Of a DNA stretch of 64,000 nt, positions 42,949 to 54,732 are shown piece after piece. Made by a program: the position numbers and the translations under genes. The DNA comes from Lachnospiraceae bacterium. GTDB taxonomy: Bacteria; Bacillota; Clostridia; Lachnospirales; Lachnospiraceae. Location: assembly GCA_009779895.1 (NCBI GenBank), contig WRBB01000001.1, positions 62,001 to 126,000 on the forward strand, in the 5' to 3' direction. Positions within the stretch are counted from its first letter, which is position 1. Each line of letters begins with the position of its first letter. The notes beneath the pieces were generated by a model. The model did not search any database and was not told the DNA's origin. It saw nothing but the letters and a program-made list of their open reading frames with translations.

Positions 42949-44446
42949 TGGTATCCGTGTAGAGATGGTTCAGGTAGAGGCAGATATGAGCAACGGCTTA
43001 CCAATGTTTCATATGGTGGGTTATTTGTCGGCTGAGGTAAAAGAGGCGGGAGAACGTGTACGAACCGCATTGAAAAATTCCGGTTTTGAAAATCCGGTTA
43101 AAAAGATGATTATCAATTTATCGCCGGCAACGATTAAAAAACGAGGTTCTTCTTATGATTTGCCCATTGCAGTAGCAATTATGGTTTCATCAGGGTTGAT
43201 TCCACAAAAGAATGTGCAAAACAAAGTCTTTATCGGTGAGTTAAGTCTCGATGGCAAAGTGCAGCGGGTAAATGGTTTATTGCCTATCGTTATGGCAGCA
43301 AAAGAGGCAGGGGTTGGAGCGTTTGTGGTACCGGAGGGCAATGCGAAAGAATGTGCCTTAGTCACAGGGGTGCATATTTATGGAGTAGGAACCTTAAAAG
43401 GGGTTTATGATTTGCTTTTGGGAGAAAGAGAGAAGCATCCTTATCAAAATTTAAAAGAAGATAATGAGACGGAAAAATGCACATTGGATTTTAGTGATAT
43501 CTACGGTCAAAAAGCGGTGAAACGGGCAGTGGAGATTGCCGTAGGGGGCGGGCACAATATTTTGTTGTTAGGACCGCCGGGCAGCGGAAAATCTATGATA
43601 GCAAAGCGTATTCCGACGATATTACCACCTTTGAGTTTAAAAGAAAGTTTGGAAATCACAAAAATATATAGTATTCGCGGTTTATTAAATGAAAAGCATC
43701 CGCTGATTTATCAACCGCCGTTTCGTAGTGTTCATCATACAACAACCAAATCGGCTTTGTTGGGTGGTGGTTCGATTCCCGCAGTTGGGGAGATTACGTT
43801 GGCGAATTATGGGGTGTTGTACATGGATGAATTGGCAGAATTTCGCCGTGAAATGATTGAAGTGTTAAGACAGCCTTTAGAGGAAAAAAAGATTCAAATC
43901 ACAAGGAAAAGCGGCAGTTATCAATATCCGGCAGATTTTATGTTGGTTGCTTCGATGAACCCTTGTCCATGTGGGATGTATCCGGATTTAGAGAGATGTC
44001 ATTGTAGTCCAAAACAAATTTTGCATTATATTGAAAAAATCAGTCAGCCTTTTTTGGATCGGTTGGATATTTGTGTAGAAGCGCCTCGTTTGGCCTTTGA
44101 AGAGTTGGGGCAAAGTAAAGTGCCGGAAGAGGAAGTGTTGGAGTCTTCTGCACAAATCAGAGCACGTATTGAAGAGGTGCGTGAGATTCAAAAAAGGCGC
44201 TATGGCAAGCGAAGTGGTGATTTGACGGTGAAAGAAATAGAAACCCATTGTGTTTTGGATAAAGAAAGTCAATTTGTGATGGAGCAAGTTTATCAGCGTT
44301 TGCATTTGACGGTACGTTCTTATCATAAGGTTTTAAAGGTAGCCCGAACCATCGCGGATTTTGAAAAATCGGAGTCTATTTTGTCCAAGCATTTATGTGA
44401 AGCCATTGGATATCGGGGTGCAGATAAAAAGAGTTGGGGGCGGTAG
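42914..44446 (+). CDS. comM: YifB/ComM-family magnesium-chelatase-like AAA+ ATPase
   Basis: A 510-residue AAA+ protein of the ComM type; in transformable bacteria ComM is a helicase that promotes branch migration during natural transformation. It has an N-terminal Lon-protease-like domain (SYDLPIAVAIM), then the AAA module with GPPGSGKSM near residue 220, Walker B VLYMDELAEF, a cysteine-rich insert MNPCPCGMYPD...CHCSPKQ and a C-terminal lid. GGAGGAGG precedes ATG 42914. It is four bases from dprA, so uptake and processing of DNA are genetically linked here. Confidence 0.95.
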   Translation: MAFGTVLSAMIDGIRVEMVQVEADMSNGLPMFHMVGYLSAEVKEAGERVRTALKNSGFENPVKKMIINLSPATIKKRGSSYDLPIAVAIMVSSGLIPQKNVQNKVFIGELSLDGKVQRVNGLLPIVMAAKEAGVGAFVVPEGNAKECALVTGVHIYGVGTLKGVYDLLLGEREKHPYQNLKEDNETEKCTLDFSDIYGQKAVKRAVEIAVGGGHNILLLGPPGSGKSMIAKRIPTILPPLSLKESLEITKIYSIRGLLNEKHPLIYQPPFRSVHHTTTKSALLGGGSIPAVGEITLANYGVLYMDELAEFRREMIEVLRQPLEEKKIQITRKSGSYQYPADFMLVASMNPCPCGMYPDLERCHCSPKQILHYIEKISQPFLDRLDICVEAPRLAFEELGQSKVPEEEVLESSAQIRARIEEVREIQKRRYGKRSGDLTVKEIETHCVLDKESQFVMEQVYQRLHLTVRSYHKVLKVARTIADFEKSESILSKHLCEAIGYRGADKKSWGR

Positions 44447-44449
44447 CGG

Positions 44450-45538
44450 ATGAACACAAATAAATATGAACATGAATTTTGGCTCCATTGTTTGCCCAAT
44501 ATATCTAATCTTGTAAAGTTTAAATTGCATAGTATATTCCCGGATTTAGAAGAGTTAAGAAAGGAAAAAGAAAAATCCTTACAGTGTTTGAAGTTTTTAA
44601 GTGAGACTCACATTCGTCGTATTTTACATGGTCAGAGCGACAAAGATATATCGAAGTTATATCAATCTCTTGCAAAGAAGTCGATTCAGCATTTTCCTTG
44701 GAATTCACCGAATTATCCCAGTCAATTGATGAATATTTTTGATCCGCCTTTTGGTTTGTTTGTAAAAGGAGATTTGCCCGTGTTTCAACAATATCGGGTG
44801 GCGATTATAGGGGCAAGAAAGTGTACGCCTTATGGAGAAAGGAATGCGCTTCATTTTGCGCAGGAATTAGGTCAATCCGGCTTGCAGGTCATCAGTGGTA
44901 TGGCTTATGGCATAGATGGTTTTGGTCACCGCGGTGCCATACAAGGAGGTGGTAGAACCTTTGCAGTTTTAGGATGTGGTGTGGATGTTTGTTATCCTAG
45001 GGAGCACATTGGTTTATATCAAGATATTTTAAATCATGGGGGTGGTATTATTTCGGAATACCCGCCGGGTACTTCTCCTTTGGCTTATCATTTTCCGGCA
45101 CGAAATCGTTTGATTAGTGCCTTGTCTGATTTTTTAATCATAATAGAAGCAAAAAAGCGAAGTGGTTCATTGATTACTGCGGATTTAGCTTTAGAGCAAG
45201 GAAAAGATGTTTATGCTTTGCCCGGACCTGTTGACAGCACCTTTAGTCAAGGCTGTCATCAGCTGATTAAACAAGGGGCGGGAATACTTTTATCACCGGA
45301 AATTTTATTAGAAGATTTTGGCATGATGACAAATAAAACAAAAGGAGGTAAGAAAAAAATACTTGATAGTTCAGAAAACTTAGTGTATAGTCTACTGTGT
45401 TTACAACCTAAAAGATTTGATGACTTATTGATAGAAACGAAAATGGAGATTGGCATCCTGATGGGTGTGTTGATTTCTTTAGAATTAAAAGGTTATGTAA
45501 AAGAAGTATCCAAGCATAATTATGTAAAATATTTGTAG
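44450..45538 (+). CDS. dprA: DNA-processing protein DprA
   Basis: Loads RecA on incoming single-stranded DNA. The 362 residues comprise an N-terminal SAM-like region, the Rossmann core (IIGARKCTPYGERNALHFA, SGMAYGIDGFGHRGAI, VLGCGVDVCYP, SEYPPGTSPLAYHFPARNRL, SGSLITADLALEQGKDVYALPG) and a C-terminal winged-helix domain. It follows comM by three bases and precedes topA by 16, the common dprA-topA order. Confidence 0.97.
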   Translation: MNTNKYEHEFWLHCLPNISNLVKFKLHSIFPDLEELRKEKEKSLQCLKFLSETHIRRILHGQSDKDISKLYQSLAKKSIQHFPWNSPNYPSQLMNIFDPPFGLFVKGDLPVFQQYRVAIIGARKCTPYGERNALHFAQELGQSGLQVISGMAYGIDGFGHRGAIQGGGRTFAVLGCGVDVCYPREHIGLYQDILNHGGGIISEYPPGTSPLAYHFPARNRLISALSDFLIIIEAKKRSGSLITADLALEQGKDVYALPGPVDSTFSQGCHQLIKQGAGILLSPEILLEDFGMMTNKTKGGKKKILDSSENLVYSLLCLQPKRFDDLLIETKMEIGILMGVLISLELKGYVKEVSKHNYVKYL

Positions 45539-45554
45539 TAATAGGAGGAGTGGT

Positions 45555-47630
45555 ATGCCACATAATTTAGTAATCGTAGAGTCCCCGGCTAAAGTAAAGA
45601 CCATCAAAAAGTTTCTTGGTAGTAGTTATACTGTTGCAGCATCCAACGGCCATGTCCGAGATTTGCCCAAGAGCCAGTTGGGCATTGATGTGGAGCATGA
45701 TTTTGAGCCAAAATACATAACAATTCGTGGAAAAGGCGATACATTAGCCGCCTTGCGTAAGGCGGCCAAGAAAGCGGATCGTGTTTATTTGGCTACTGAC
45801 CCTGACCGTGAGGGTGAGGCAATCTCATGGCATTTGGCGGCGTCTTTGAAGTTGGATGAAAAAAAGATGCGTCGCATTACGTTTAATGAAATCACAAAAA
45901 ATGCGGTTAAGGCGGCTTTGAAACAATACCGCAGCATCGATATGGATTTAGTCAATGCTCAACAGGCCAGGCGGATTTTAGATCGTATGGTAGGTTATGG
46001 GATTAGCCCTGTTTTATGGGCGAAAGTCAAACGTGGTTTAAGTGCCGGACGTGTGCAATCCGTAACATTGCGGATTATTGCCGAGCGAGAAGCAGAAATC
46101 AATGCCTTTATTCCGGAAGAATATTGGTCCTTAGATGCAATCCTTGAAATTGCCGGTGAGAAACGCCTTTTGACGGCGAAGTATTATGGTTCTGAGCACA
46201 AAAAGCAAACCATTGGCTCCAAGGCACAATTGGATGAGATTGTAGCAGAAATTGAAAAAGCAACGTTTTTGATTACGGATATTAAGACAAGTCAGCGTTC
46301 ACGAAAAGCACCTTTGCCTTTTATCACCAGTACCATGCAACAAGAGGCATCAAAGGTATTGAATTTTCCAACTCAAAAAACCATGCGTTTGGCGCAGCAA
46401 CTATACGAAGGTGTGGATGTTAAGGGGAGAGGCACAGTAGGGTTGATTACCTATTTGCGTACGGATTCCACAAGGGTTTCTGCTGAGGCGGTAGAGGCAA
46501 CGAAAGAATATATTACAAACAATTACGGGCAAGAATATGTGGCAAGCTTCACTGAAATGAAAAAATCAGGCAAGAAAACACAAGATGCCCATGAAGCGAT
46601 TCGTCCCAGTGATGTGACTTTGACACCTGAGGTAGTAAAAGCCTCTTTGTCTAGGGAGCAATTGCGTTTATATCAATTGATTTGGAAGCGTTTTGTAGCC
46701 AGCCAAATGAAGCCGGCTCAGTATGAGGGTACTTCCGTGAAGATTGCTGCGGGGCAACATTATTTTACGGTTTCTACATCCCGTGTGGTTTTTGCCGGTT
46801 ATCAATCGGCTTATGTAGAAAGTGAAGTGGAAAAGGCGGAAAGCAATGTATTAGTCAAAGGTTTGACAAAAGAAACAAAGTTAAAGCAAGCAGAGCTTGA
46901 AAGTAAGCAACATTTTACGCAACCGCCCCCGCATTATACAGAGGCTTCGTTGGTGAAAGCCTTGGAAGAATTAGGGATTGGTCGTCCCAGTACTTATGCA
47001 CCGACCATTGCCTTGTTGTTAGGGCGACGTTATGTGACCAAGGAAGAAAAGAATTTGTATGTGACGGAAATTGGTGAGGTGGTCAATCGTATTATGTTGT
47101 CCTCTTTCCCGGCGATTGTTGATGTCAATTTTACTGCAAATATGGAAACCCTTTTGGATACGGTGGAAGAGGGAGAAGTGGAGTGGAAAGAATTAATCCG
47201 AAACTTTTATCCGGATTTAGAGGAAGCGGTTCAAGTGGCCGAGAAAGAATTGGAAGCTGTTAAAATTGAAGATGAGGTAACCGATGTGATCTGCGAAGAA
47301 TGCGGACGCAATATGGTAGTGAAATATGGTCCTCATGGAAAGTTTTTGGCTTGCTCCGGATTTCCGGAGTGTCGCAATACCAAGCCTTATTTGGAAAAAA
47401 TAGGTGTTCCTTGTCCAAAATGCGGCAAAGAAGTGGTGATTCGCAAAACCAAAAAAGGTAGAAGATACTATGGCTGCGAAGATAATCCGGACTGTGATTT
47501 TATGTCATGGCCAAAACCGACAGCAGAGATTTGTCCAGCCTGTGGTAAATGTTTGGTGGAAAAGGGCAGTAAATTGGTTTGCCCGGATGAAAAATGTGGC
47601 TATAATAGAAACAACGAAAAAAAATCATAA
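45555..47630 (+). CDS. topA: DNA topoisomerase I
   Basis: Relaxes negative supercoils. Toprim motif VIVESPAKVKTIKKFLG and the DPDREGEAISWH acidic triad are N-terminal; the catalytic Tyr lies in GLITYLRTDSTRVS near residue 302; three C-terminal zinc-ribbon modules carry CEECG...CSGFPEC, CPKCG...CEDNPDC and CPACG...CPDEKC. The 691-residue length is standard. GGAGG lies eight bases upstream. A weak hairpin follows immediately, and then codY. Confidence 0.98.
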   Translation: MPHNLVIVESPAKVKTIKKFLGSSYTVAASNGHVRDLPKSQLGIDVEHDFEPKYITIRGKGDTLAALRKAAKKADRVYLATDPDREGEAISWHLAASLKLDEKKMRRITFNEITKNAVKAALKQYRSIDMDLVNAQQARRILDRMVGYGISPVLWAKVKRGLSAGRVQSVTLRIIAEREAEINAFIPEEYWSLDAILEIAGEKRLLTAKYYGSEHKKQTIGSKAQLDEIVAEIEKATFLITDIKTSQRSRKAPLPFITSTMQQEASKVLNFPTQKTMRLAQQLYEGVDVKGRGTVGLITYLRTDSTRVSAEAVEATKEYITNNYGQEYVASFTEMKKSGKKTQDAHEAIRPSDVTLTPEVVKASLSREQLRLYQLIWKRFVASQMKPAQYEGTSVKIAAGQHYFTVSTSRVVFAGYQSAYVESEVEKAESNVLVKGLTKETKLKQAELESKQHFTQPPPHYTEASLVKALEELGIGRPSTYAPTIALLLGRRYVTKEEKNLYVTEIGEVVNRIMLSSFPAIVDVNFTANMETLLDTVEEGEVEWKELIRNFYPDLEEAVQVAEKELEAVKIEDEVTDVICEECGRNMVVKYGPHGKFLACSGFPECRNTKPYLEKIGVPCPKCGKEVVIRKTKKGRRYYGCEDNPDCDFMSWPKPTAEICPACGKCLVEKGSKLVCPDEKCGYNRNNEKKS

Positions 47631-47660
47631 AACGCCTAGATATTATTTGGTGTTTTTTAA
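47629..47660 (+). terminator. Weak terminator after topA
   Basis: AAAACGCC (47629-47636) / GGTGTTTT (47649-47656) with one G-U and a following T-rich stretch; it starts on the topA stop codon. Confidence 0.5.
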
Positions 47661-47669
47661 CAACAACCC

Positions 47670-47698
47670 TTGCAATTTCTGGATTTGTGTGATAATAT
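47670..47698 (+). promoter_or_regulatory. Promoter of codY
   Basis: TTGCAA (47670-47675), 17-base spacer, TAATAT (47693-47698), about 55 bases before the codY start. Confidence 0.6.
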
Positions 47699-47752
47699 AA
47701 AAAAGTTAAAAGGAAAAAGCGAATTATTCCAACAATTATGATGGAGGTTTCT

Positions 47753-48538
47753 ATGAGCGTACAATTATTGGATAAAACCAGAAAAATCAACAAACTACTA
47801 CACAACAATAGTTCCAGCAAAGTTATTTTTAATGACATCTGTGCTGTGTTGACAGAGGTATTACAATCAAATGTTTTAGTGTTGAGTAGAAAAGGCAAAG
47901 TTTTAGGTATTTGCAAAGATTCCGGTGTAAATGTGATAGAGGAATTGCTGGAAGATGCAGTAGGTTCTTTTATTGACGACATGTTAAACGAGCGTATATT
48001 GAGTATTCTTTCTACCAAGGAGAATGTCAATTTGACAACATTGGGATTTAGCAGTGATTCTGTGAGTGGTTATAAAGCGATTATTACACCGATTGATATT
48101 GCCGGTGAAAGGCTTGGAACTCTGATTATTTATAAGCAGGAACATGATTATGAGATAGATGATATTATTTTAAGTGAAATTGGAACTGCCGTTGTTGGTC
48201 TGGAGATGTTACGTTCCGTCAATGAAGAAAGCGCGGAAGAGATTCGGAAAGAACAAGTGGTGCAATCAGCGATAAGCACATTGTCTTTCTCTGAATTGGA
48301 AGCGATCATTCATATTTTTGATGAGCTGGAGGGTACGGAGGGTATCTTAGTTGCCAGTAAGATTGCTGACCGTGTTGGTATTACCAGATCCGTGATTGTA
48401 AATGCTTTGAGAAAGTTTGAAAGTGCCGGTGTGATTGAGTCACGTTCTTCCGGTATGAAAGGAACATATATCAAGGTATTGAATGATTATATTTTCTTGG
48501 CGTTAGAAAAAATTAGAAGAGAGCGTTTGAGTAGATAA
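47753..48538 (+). CDS. codY: GTP- and branched-chain amino acid-sensing global regulator CodY
   Basis: Represses biosynthetic and stationary-phase genes when GTP and isoleucine/valine are high. The N-terminal GAF domain (residues 1-155, LLDKTRKINKLLHN at the start) and the C-terminal winged helix (ASKIADRVGITRSVIVNALRK, near 205) are intact; 261 residues with ATG 47753, chosen because GGAGG lies five bases upstream. An in-frame ATG five codons earlier overlaps that site. topA-codY is a typical clostridial neighbourhood. guaB, in a pathway that sets the GTP level CodY senses, lies 2.6 kb downstream. Confidence 0.97.
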   Translation: MSVQLLDKTRKINKLLHNNSSSKVIFNDICAVLTEVLQSNVLVLSRKGKVLGICKDSGVNVIEELLEDAVGSFIDDMLNERILSILSTKENVNLTTLGFSSDSVSGYKAIITPIDIAGERLGTLIIYKQEHDYEIDDIILSEIGTAVVGLEMLRSVNEESAEEIRKEQVVQSAISTLSFSELEAIIHIFDELEGTEGILVASKIADRVGITRSVIVNALRKFESAGVIESRSSGMKGTYIKVLNDYIFLALEKIRRERLSR

Positions 48539-48564
48539 GTATACAATAGAAAGGTGTGTGTGCC

Positions 48565-48891
48565 ATGTACGAGGGTTTTGTCGCAGATTTACAAATGGAA
48601 CGAGTGATTTCTGCCGATGGAATTTTTGATGAAGGAACTCACCATTGTCGTGTTTTGCGTTATGAAGAGGATGGTGATTATATCCGGCTTCAGCTAGAGG
48701 GAGAAGACTTAAGTGTGATTTCTTTGGATGCAAAGTACCGATGTTATATCAAAACGAAAAGAGAGTCGCTCTTATGCACCGGTGTAATTTATAAAAGATT
48801 TCGCAGCGGAGATATCAATATTATTATCTTTCGCATTGAAAATGGTTTTTATCATGTGCCGGGAATTAAAAAATCAGTGAAAAGAACTTAA
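48565..48891 (+). CDS. Hypothetical protein downstream of codY
   Basis: A 108-residue soluble, beta-rich protein starting MYEGFVADLQMERVISADG. It has HHCRVLRYEEDGDYIRLQLEG and RCYIKTKRESLLCTGVIYKRF, with a basic C-terminus (GIKKSVKRT). The alternation of strands and the position of charged loops recall PilZ-like beta barrels, but the RxxxR and DxSxxG c-di-GMP motifs are not evident, so I give no function. ATG 48565 follows AAAGG; an in-frame GTG at 48556 is possible. It lies 26 bases after codY and ends just before a terminator, so it is probably cotranscribed with codY. Confidence 0.75.
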   Translation: MYEGFVADLQMERVISADGIFDEGTHHCRVLRYEEDGDYIRLQLEGEDLSVISLDAKYRCYIKTKRESLLCTGVIYKRFRSGDINIIIFRIENGFYHVPGIKKSVKRT

Positions 48892-48905
48892 TAGAAAATT
48901 AAAAT

Positions 48906-48945
48906 ACTCTGTTGACAAATTGTCAGCAGAGTGTTATTTTATATT
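48906..48945 (+). terminator. Terminator of the codY transcript, overlapping the groES promoter
   Basis: ACTCTGTTGAC (48906-48916) pairs with GTCAGCAGAGT (48922-48932), one G-U, 5-base loop, followed by TTATTTTATATT. Its 5' arm contains the groES -35. Confidence 0.75.
48912..48940 (+). promoter_or_regulatory. Promoter of groES-groEL
   Basis: TTGACA (48912-48917), 17-base spacer, TATTTT (48935-48940); a predicted start near 48947, a few bases before the CIRCE operator. Confidence 0.75.
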
Positions 48946-48953
48946 CATGGGCT

Positions 48954-48980
48954 TTGGCACTCAACAATCATGAGTGCTAA
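48954..48980. promoter_or_regulatory. CIRCE operator (HrcA binding site)
   Basis: TTGGCACTC (48954-48962), 9-base spacer, GAGTGCTAA (48972-48980). It differs from the consensus TTAGCACTC-N9-GAGTGCTAA at one base. HrcA repression of groESL until heat shock is expected. Confidence 0.95.
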
Positions 48981-49025
48981 TAAAAGTTAAAAAATAATAT
49001 AAAAACAATATAAGGAGGACTTGTC

Positions 49026-49310
49026 ATGAAACTAGTACCATTAGGTGACAAAATTGTATTAAGACAGCTTGAAGCAGAAGAAACTACCAAATCAGGGATT
49101 GTACTTCCCGGTCAAGCCAAGGAAAAGCCGCAAGAGGCTGAAGTAGTAGCAGTAGGTCCGGGCGGCAACATAGATGGCAAAGAAGTAGTGATGCAAGTAG
49201 CGGTTGGACAAAAGGTGATTTATTCCAAGTATGCCGGAACGGAAGTTGAGTTACAAGGCGAATCGTTTATTATTGTAAAACAAAGTGATATATTGGCGAT
49301 AGTGAATTAA
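49026..49310 (+). CDS. groES: Co-chaperonin GroES
   Basis: A 94-residue lid of the GroEL chaperonin. KLVPLGDKIVLRQLEAEETT, the mobile loop TKSGIVLPGQAKEKP, and KVIYSKYAGTEV are typical. AAGGAGG precedes ATG 49026. It lies behind a CIRCE operator and 61 bases before groEL. Confidence 0.98.
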   Translation: MKLVPLGDKIVLRQLEAEETTKSGIVLPGQAKEKPQEAEVVAVGPGGNIDGKEVVMQVAVGQKVIYSKYAGTEVELQGESFIIVKQSDILAIVN

Positions 49311-49356
49311 AACAAAAAATGAGGTATTCAACTTCATTGTGAATCAAACAGAATAG

Positions 49357-50997
<1,641 letters not shown>

Positions 50998-51030
50998 ATA
51001 GAAATAAGCTAAGCCCATGTTAAACATAAG

Positions 51031-53140
<2,110 letters not shown>

Positions 53141-53148
<8 letters not shown>

Positions 53149-53653
53149 AGCATTTTATCCCGATGAATATAAGGCGTCGGCTTATAAAATCAATTACGAA
53201 AGGTTGTTTCAAAAAGGGTATCGTGGCATTATTTATGATATTGATAATACGTTGGTGCCACATGATGCACCGGCAAACGAGCGAGCAATTCAATTGTTTC
53301 GGCATTTGGAAGAAATGGGGTTTAAAGCTTGTTTTATGTCAAACAACCAAGAGTCACGTGTGAAATCATTCAATGAAAAAATTGGGATTCCGTATATTTT
53401 CGATGCAAAAAAGCCTATGCGTGCCGGTTATATGAAAGCGATGCGACTTTTAAAAACAAAACCGGAGCATACGTTATGTGTTGGGGATCAGCTATTTACA
53501 GATGTGTGGGGCGCTTATAGGGCGGGGATTTATTGTATTTTGGTGAAACCCATTGACCCGAAAGAAAAGTTTTCTATCGTACTAAAGAGATATTTAGAGA
53601 AAATTGTGTTATACTTCTATCAGCGTAGTAAAAGTTTAAAAACAGATAGATAG
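53141..53653 (+). CDS. YqeG-family HAD phosphatase (IIIA)
   Basis: A 170-residue HAD-superfamily protein: the nucleophile motif YDIDNTLVPHDAP near residue 28, SNNQESRV (motif II), KKPMRAGY with the motif III Lys, and VGDQLFTDVWGAYRAG (motif IV). It matches the YqeG family, related to mitochondrial PGP phosphatase; the substrate in bacteria is unproven. ATG 53141 is preceded by TTG in frame. The aroK gene runs over its start. Confidence 0.92.
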
Positions 53654-53661
53654 GTGAGTTG

Positions 53662-54009
53662 ATGAGAGATTATCAAAGAAATGTCATAAGAACATTAACA
53701 AATTTGTGTTGGGAGCTTCATGAAGTGATTTTGGGCGGTTTTGTGAAAGAAGACCAAAAGATACTGGAAGAACAGCTACAGATGGATATTACGGTAGAGG
53801 CTTTTTTGGCACGGTATCCGGATTTGATTGCAAAATATGAATTGCGAGCCAATCCGGACTGGAAAGAAGAAGATGGTCGTACCATTTCAACGAAGATGAA
53901 AAGTTTTTTACAAAAGTTAGATGAGCAGGATGTAGATATTTATATTAATTTTATGATGCAATCGCTGGAGCATATGTGCGCATTATGCAAAACTTGTCGA
54001 AGGTGTTAA
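53662..54009 (+). CDS. Hypothetical protein with C-terminal CxxCxxCxxC tail
   Basis: A 115-residue, mostly helical, acidic protein that I do not recognise. Its last residues read [12 protein letters not shown]: four cysteines each two residues apart, a spacing that suits an iron-sulfur or zinc site, placed at the very end of the chain. AGGTGA precedes ATG 53662 by few bases; an in-frame TTG is one codon earlier. It lies between the YqeG-like phosphatase (8 bases) and efp (13 bases) and is probably in the same transcript from guaB onward. A role related to EF-P or phosphatase is not supported by sequence. Confidence 0.75.
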   Translation: MRDYQRNVIRTLTNLCWELHEVILGGFVKEDQKILEEQLQMDITVEAFLARYPDLIAKYELRANPDWKEEDGRTISTKMKSFLQKLDEQDVDIYINFMMQSLEHMCALCKTCRRC

Positions 54010-54022
54010 GGAGGAGATACGG

Positions 54023-54580
54023 ATGATAGCAGCAGGTGATTTTAAAAACGGTATAACCGTTGAGATTGAGGGAAATGTTTGCCAGATCATAGAGTTTCAA
54101 CATGTGAAACCCGGAAAGGGAGCGGCTTTTGTTCGAACAAAAATGAGGAATATCATCAATGGTGGTATCATTGAAAAGACCTTTCGCCCTTCAGAAAAGT
54201 TTCCTAAGGCGCATATTGAAAGAAAAGATATGCAATATCTATATCAAGATGGTGACATTTTTAATTTTATGGATGAAGAAACCTATGATCAAATCGCATT
54301 GAATACTGAGGTGGTAGGGGATGCCTTGAAGTTTGTAAAAGAAAATGAAACAGTTAAAGTTTGCTCTTATAATGGCAATGTTTTTTCGGTGGAGCCACCA
54401 TTGTTTGTAGAATTGGCGATTACAGAGACAGAGCCGGGTTTCAAAGGTGATACAGCCCAAGGCGCAACAAAGCCGGCAACAGTTGAAACGGGAGCGGTGG
54501 TTTATGTACCTTTATTCGTTGAAAGCGGTGATGTGTTAAAGATAGACACCCGTACGGGCGAGTATTTGTCAAGGGCATAA
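54023..54580 (+). CDS. efp: Translation elongation factor P
   Basis: Rescues ribosomes stalled at polyproline. A 185-residue three-domain protein with the tip loop [13 protein letters not shown] (Lys at the modifiable position), [13 protein letters not shown], and the C-terminal signature [17 protein letters not shown] precedes ATG 54023. No modification gene (epmA/epmB, earP, ymfI) is adjacent. Confidence 0.98.
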   Translation: MIAAGDFKNGITVEIEGNVCQIIEFQHVKPGKGAAFVRTKMRNIINGGIIEKTFRPSEKFPKAHIERKDMQYLYQDGDIFNFMDEETYDQIALNTEVVGDALKFVKENETVKVCSYNGNVFSVEPPLFVELAITETEPGFKGDTAQGATKPATVETGAVVYVPLFVESGDVLKIDTRTGEYLSRA

Positions 54581-54643
54581 AAAAACGTATTATATTGTGA
54601 TTGTTGGTTTTTAATGATGTAAAAAGAGATAGATTTGGTCTTG

Positions 54644-54685
54644 AGTACAGATGTAATCCGTAGGGGGAACATTTGTACTTTTTTT
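54644..54685 (+). terminator. Terminator after efp, overlapping the uvrB control region
   Basis: AGTACAGATGT (54644-54654) / ACATTTGTACT (54669-54679), one G-U, then seven T. The 3' arm also contains the uvrB -35 and a LexA-box-like sequence. Confidence 0.85.
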
Positions 54686-54702
54686 GCTCGATTTTATATA
54701 CT
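54667..54702 (+). promoter_or_regulatory. uvrB promoter with possible LexA/SOS box
   Basis: TTGTAC (54674-54679), 17-base spacer, TATACT (54697-54702). GAACATTTGTAC (54667-54678) matches the Firmicute LexA box GAAC-N4-GTTC at seven of eight defined positions and covers the -35. A second TATACT at 54720-54725 has no good -35. Confidence 0.5.
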
Positions 54703-54732
54703 TTTAAAAGATTTTCTGTTATACTGGTTTTT

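Noticed and set aside
43760-43785. GGTTCGATTCC, resembling the T-loop of a tRNA
   Set aside because: It lies inside the comM reading frame and no acceptor or anticodon arms can be formed around it.
47672-47688. CodY-box-like sequence in the codY promoter (CAATTTCTGGATTTG)
   Set aside because: It has about six mismatches to AATTTTCWGAAAATT, too weak to claim autoregulation.
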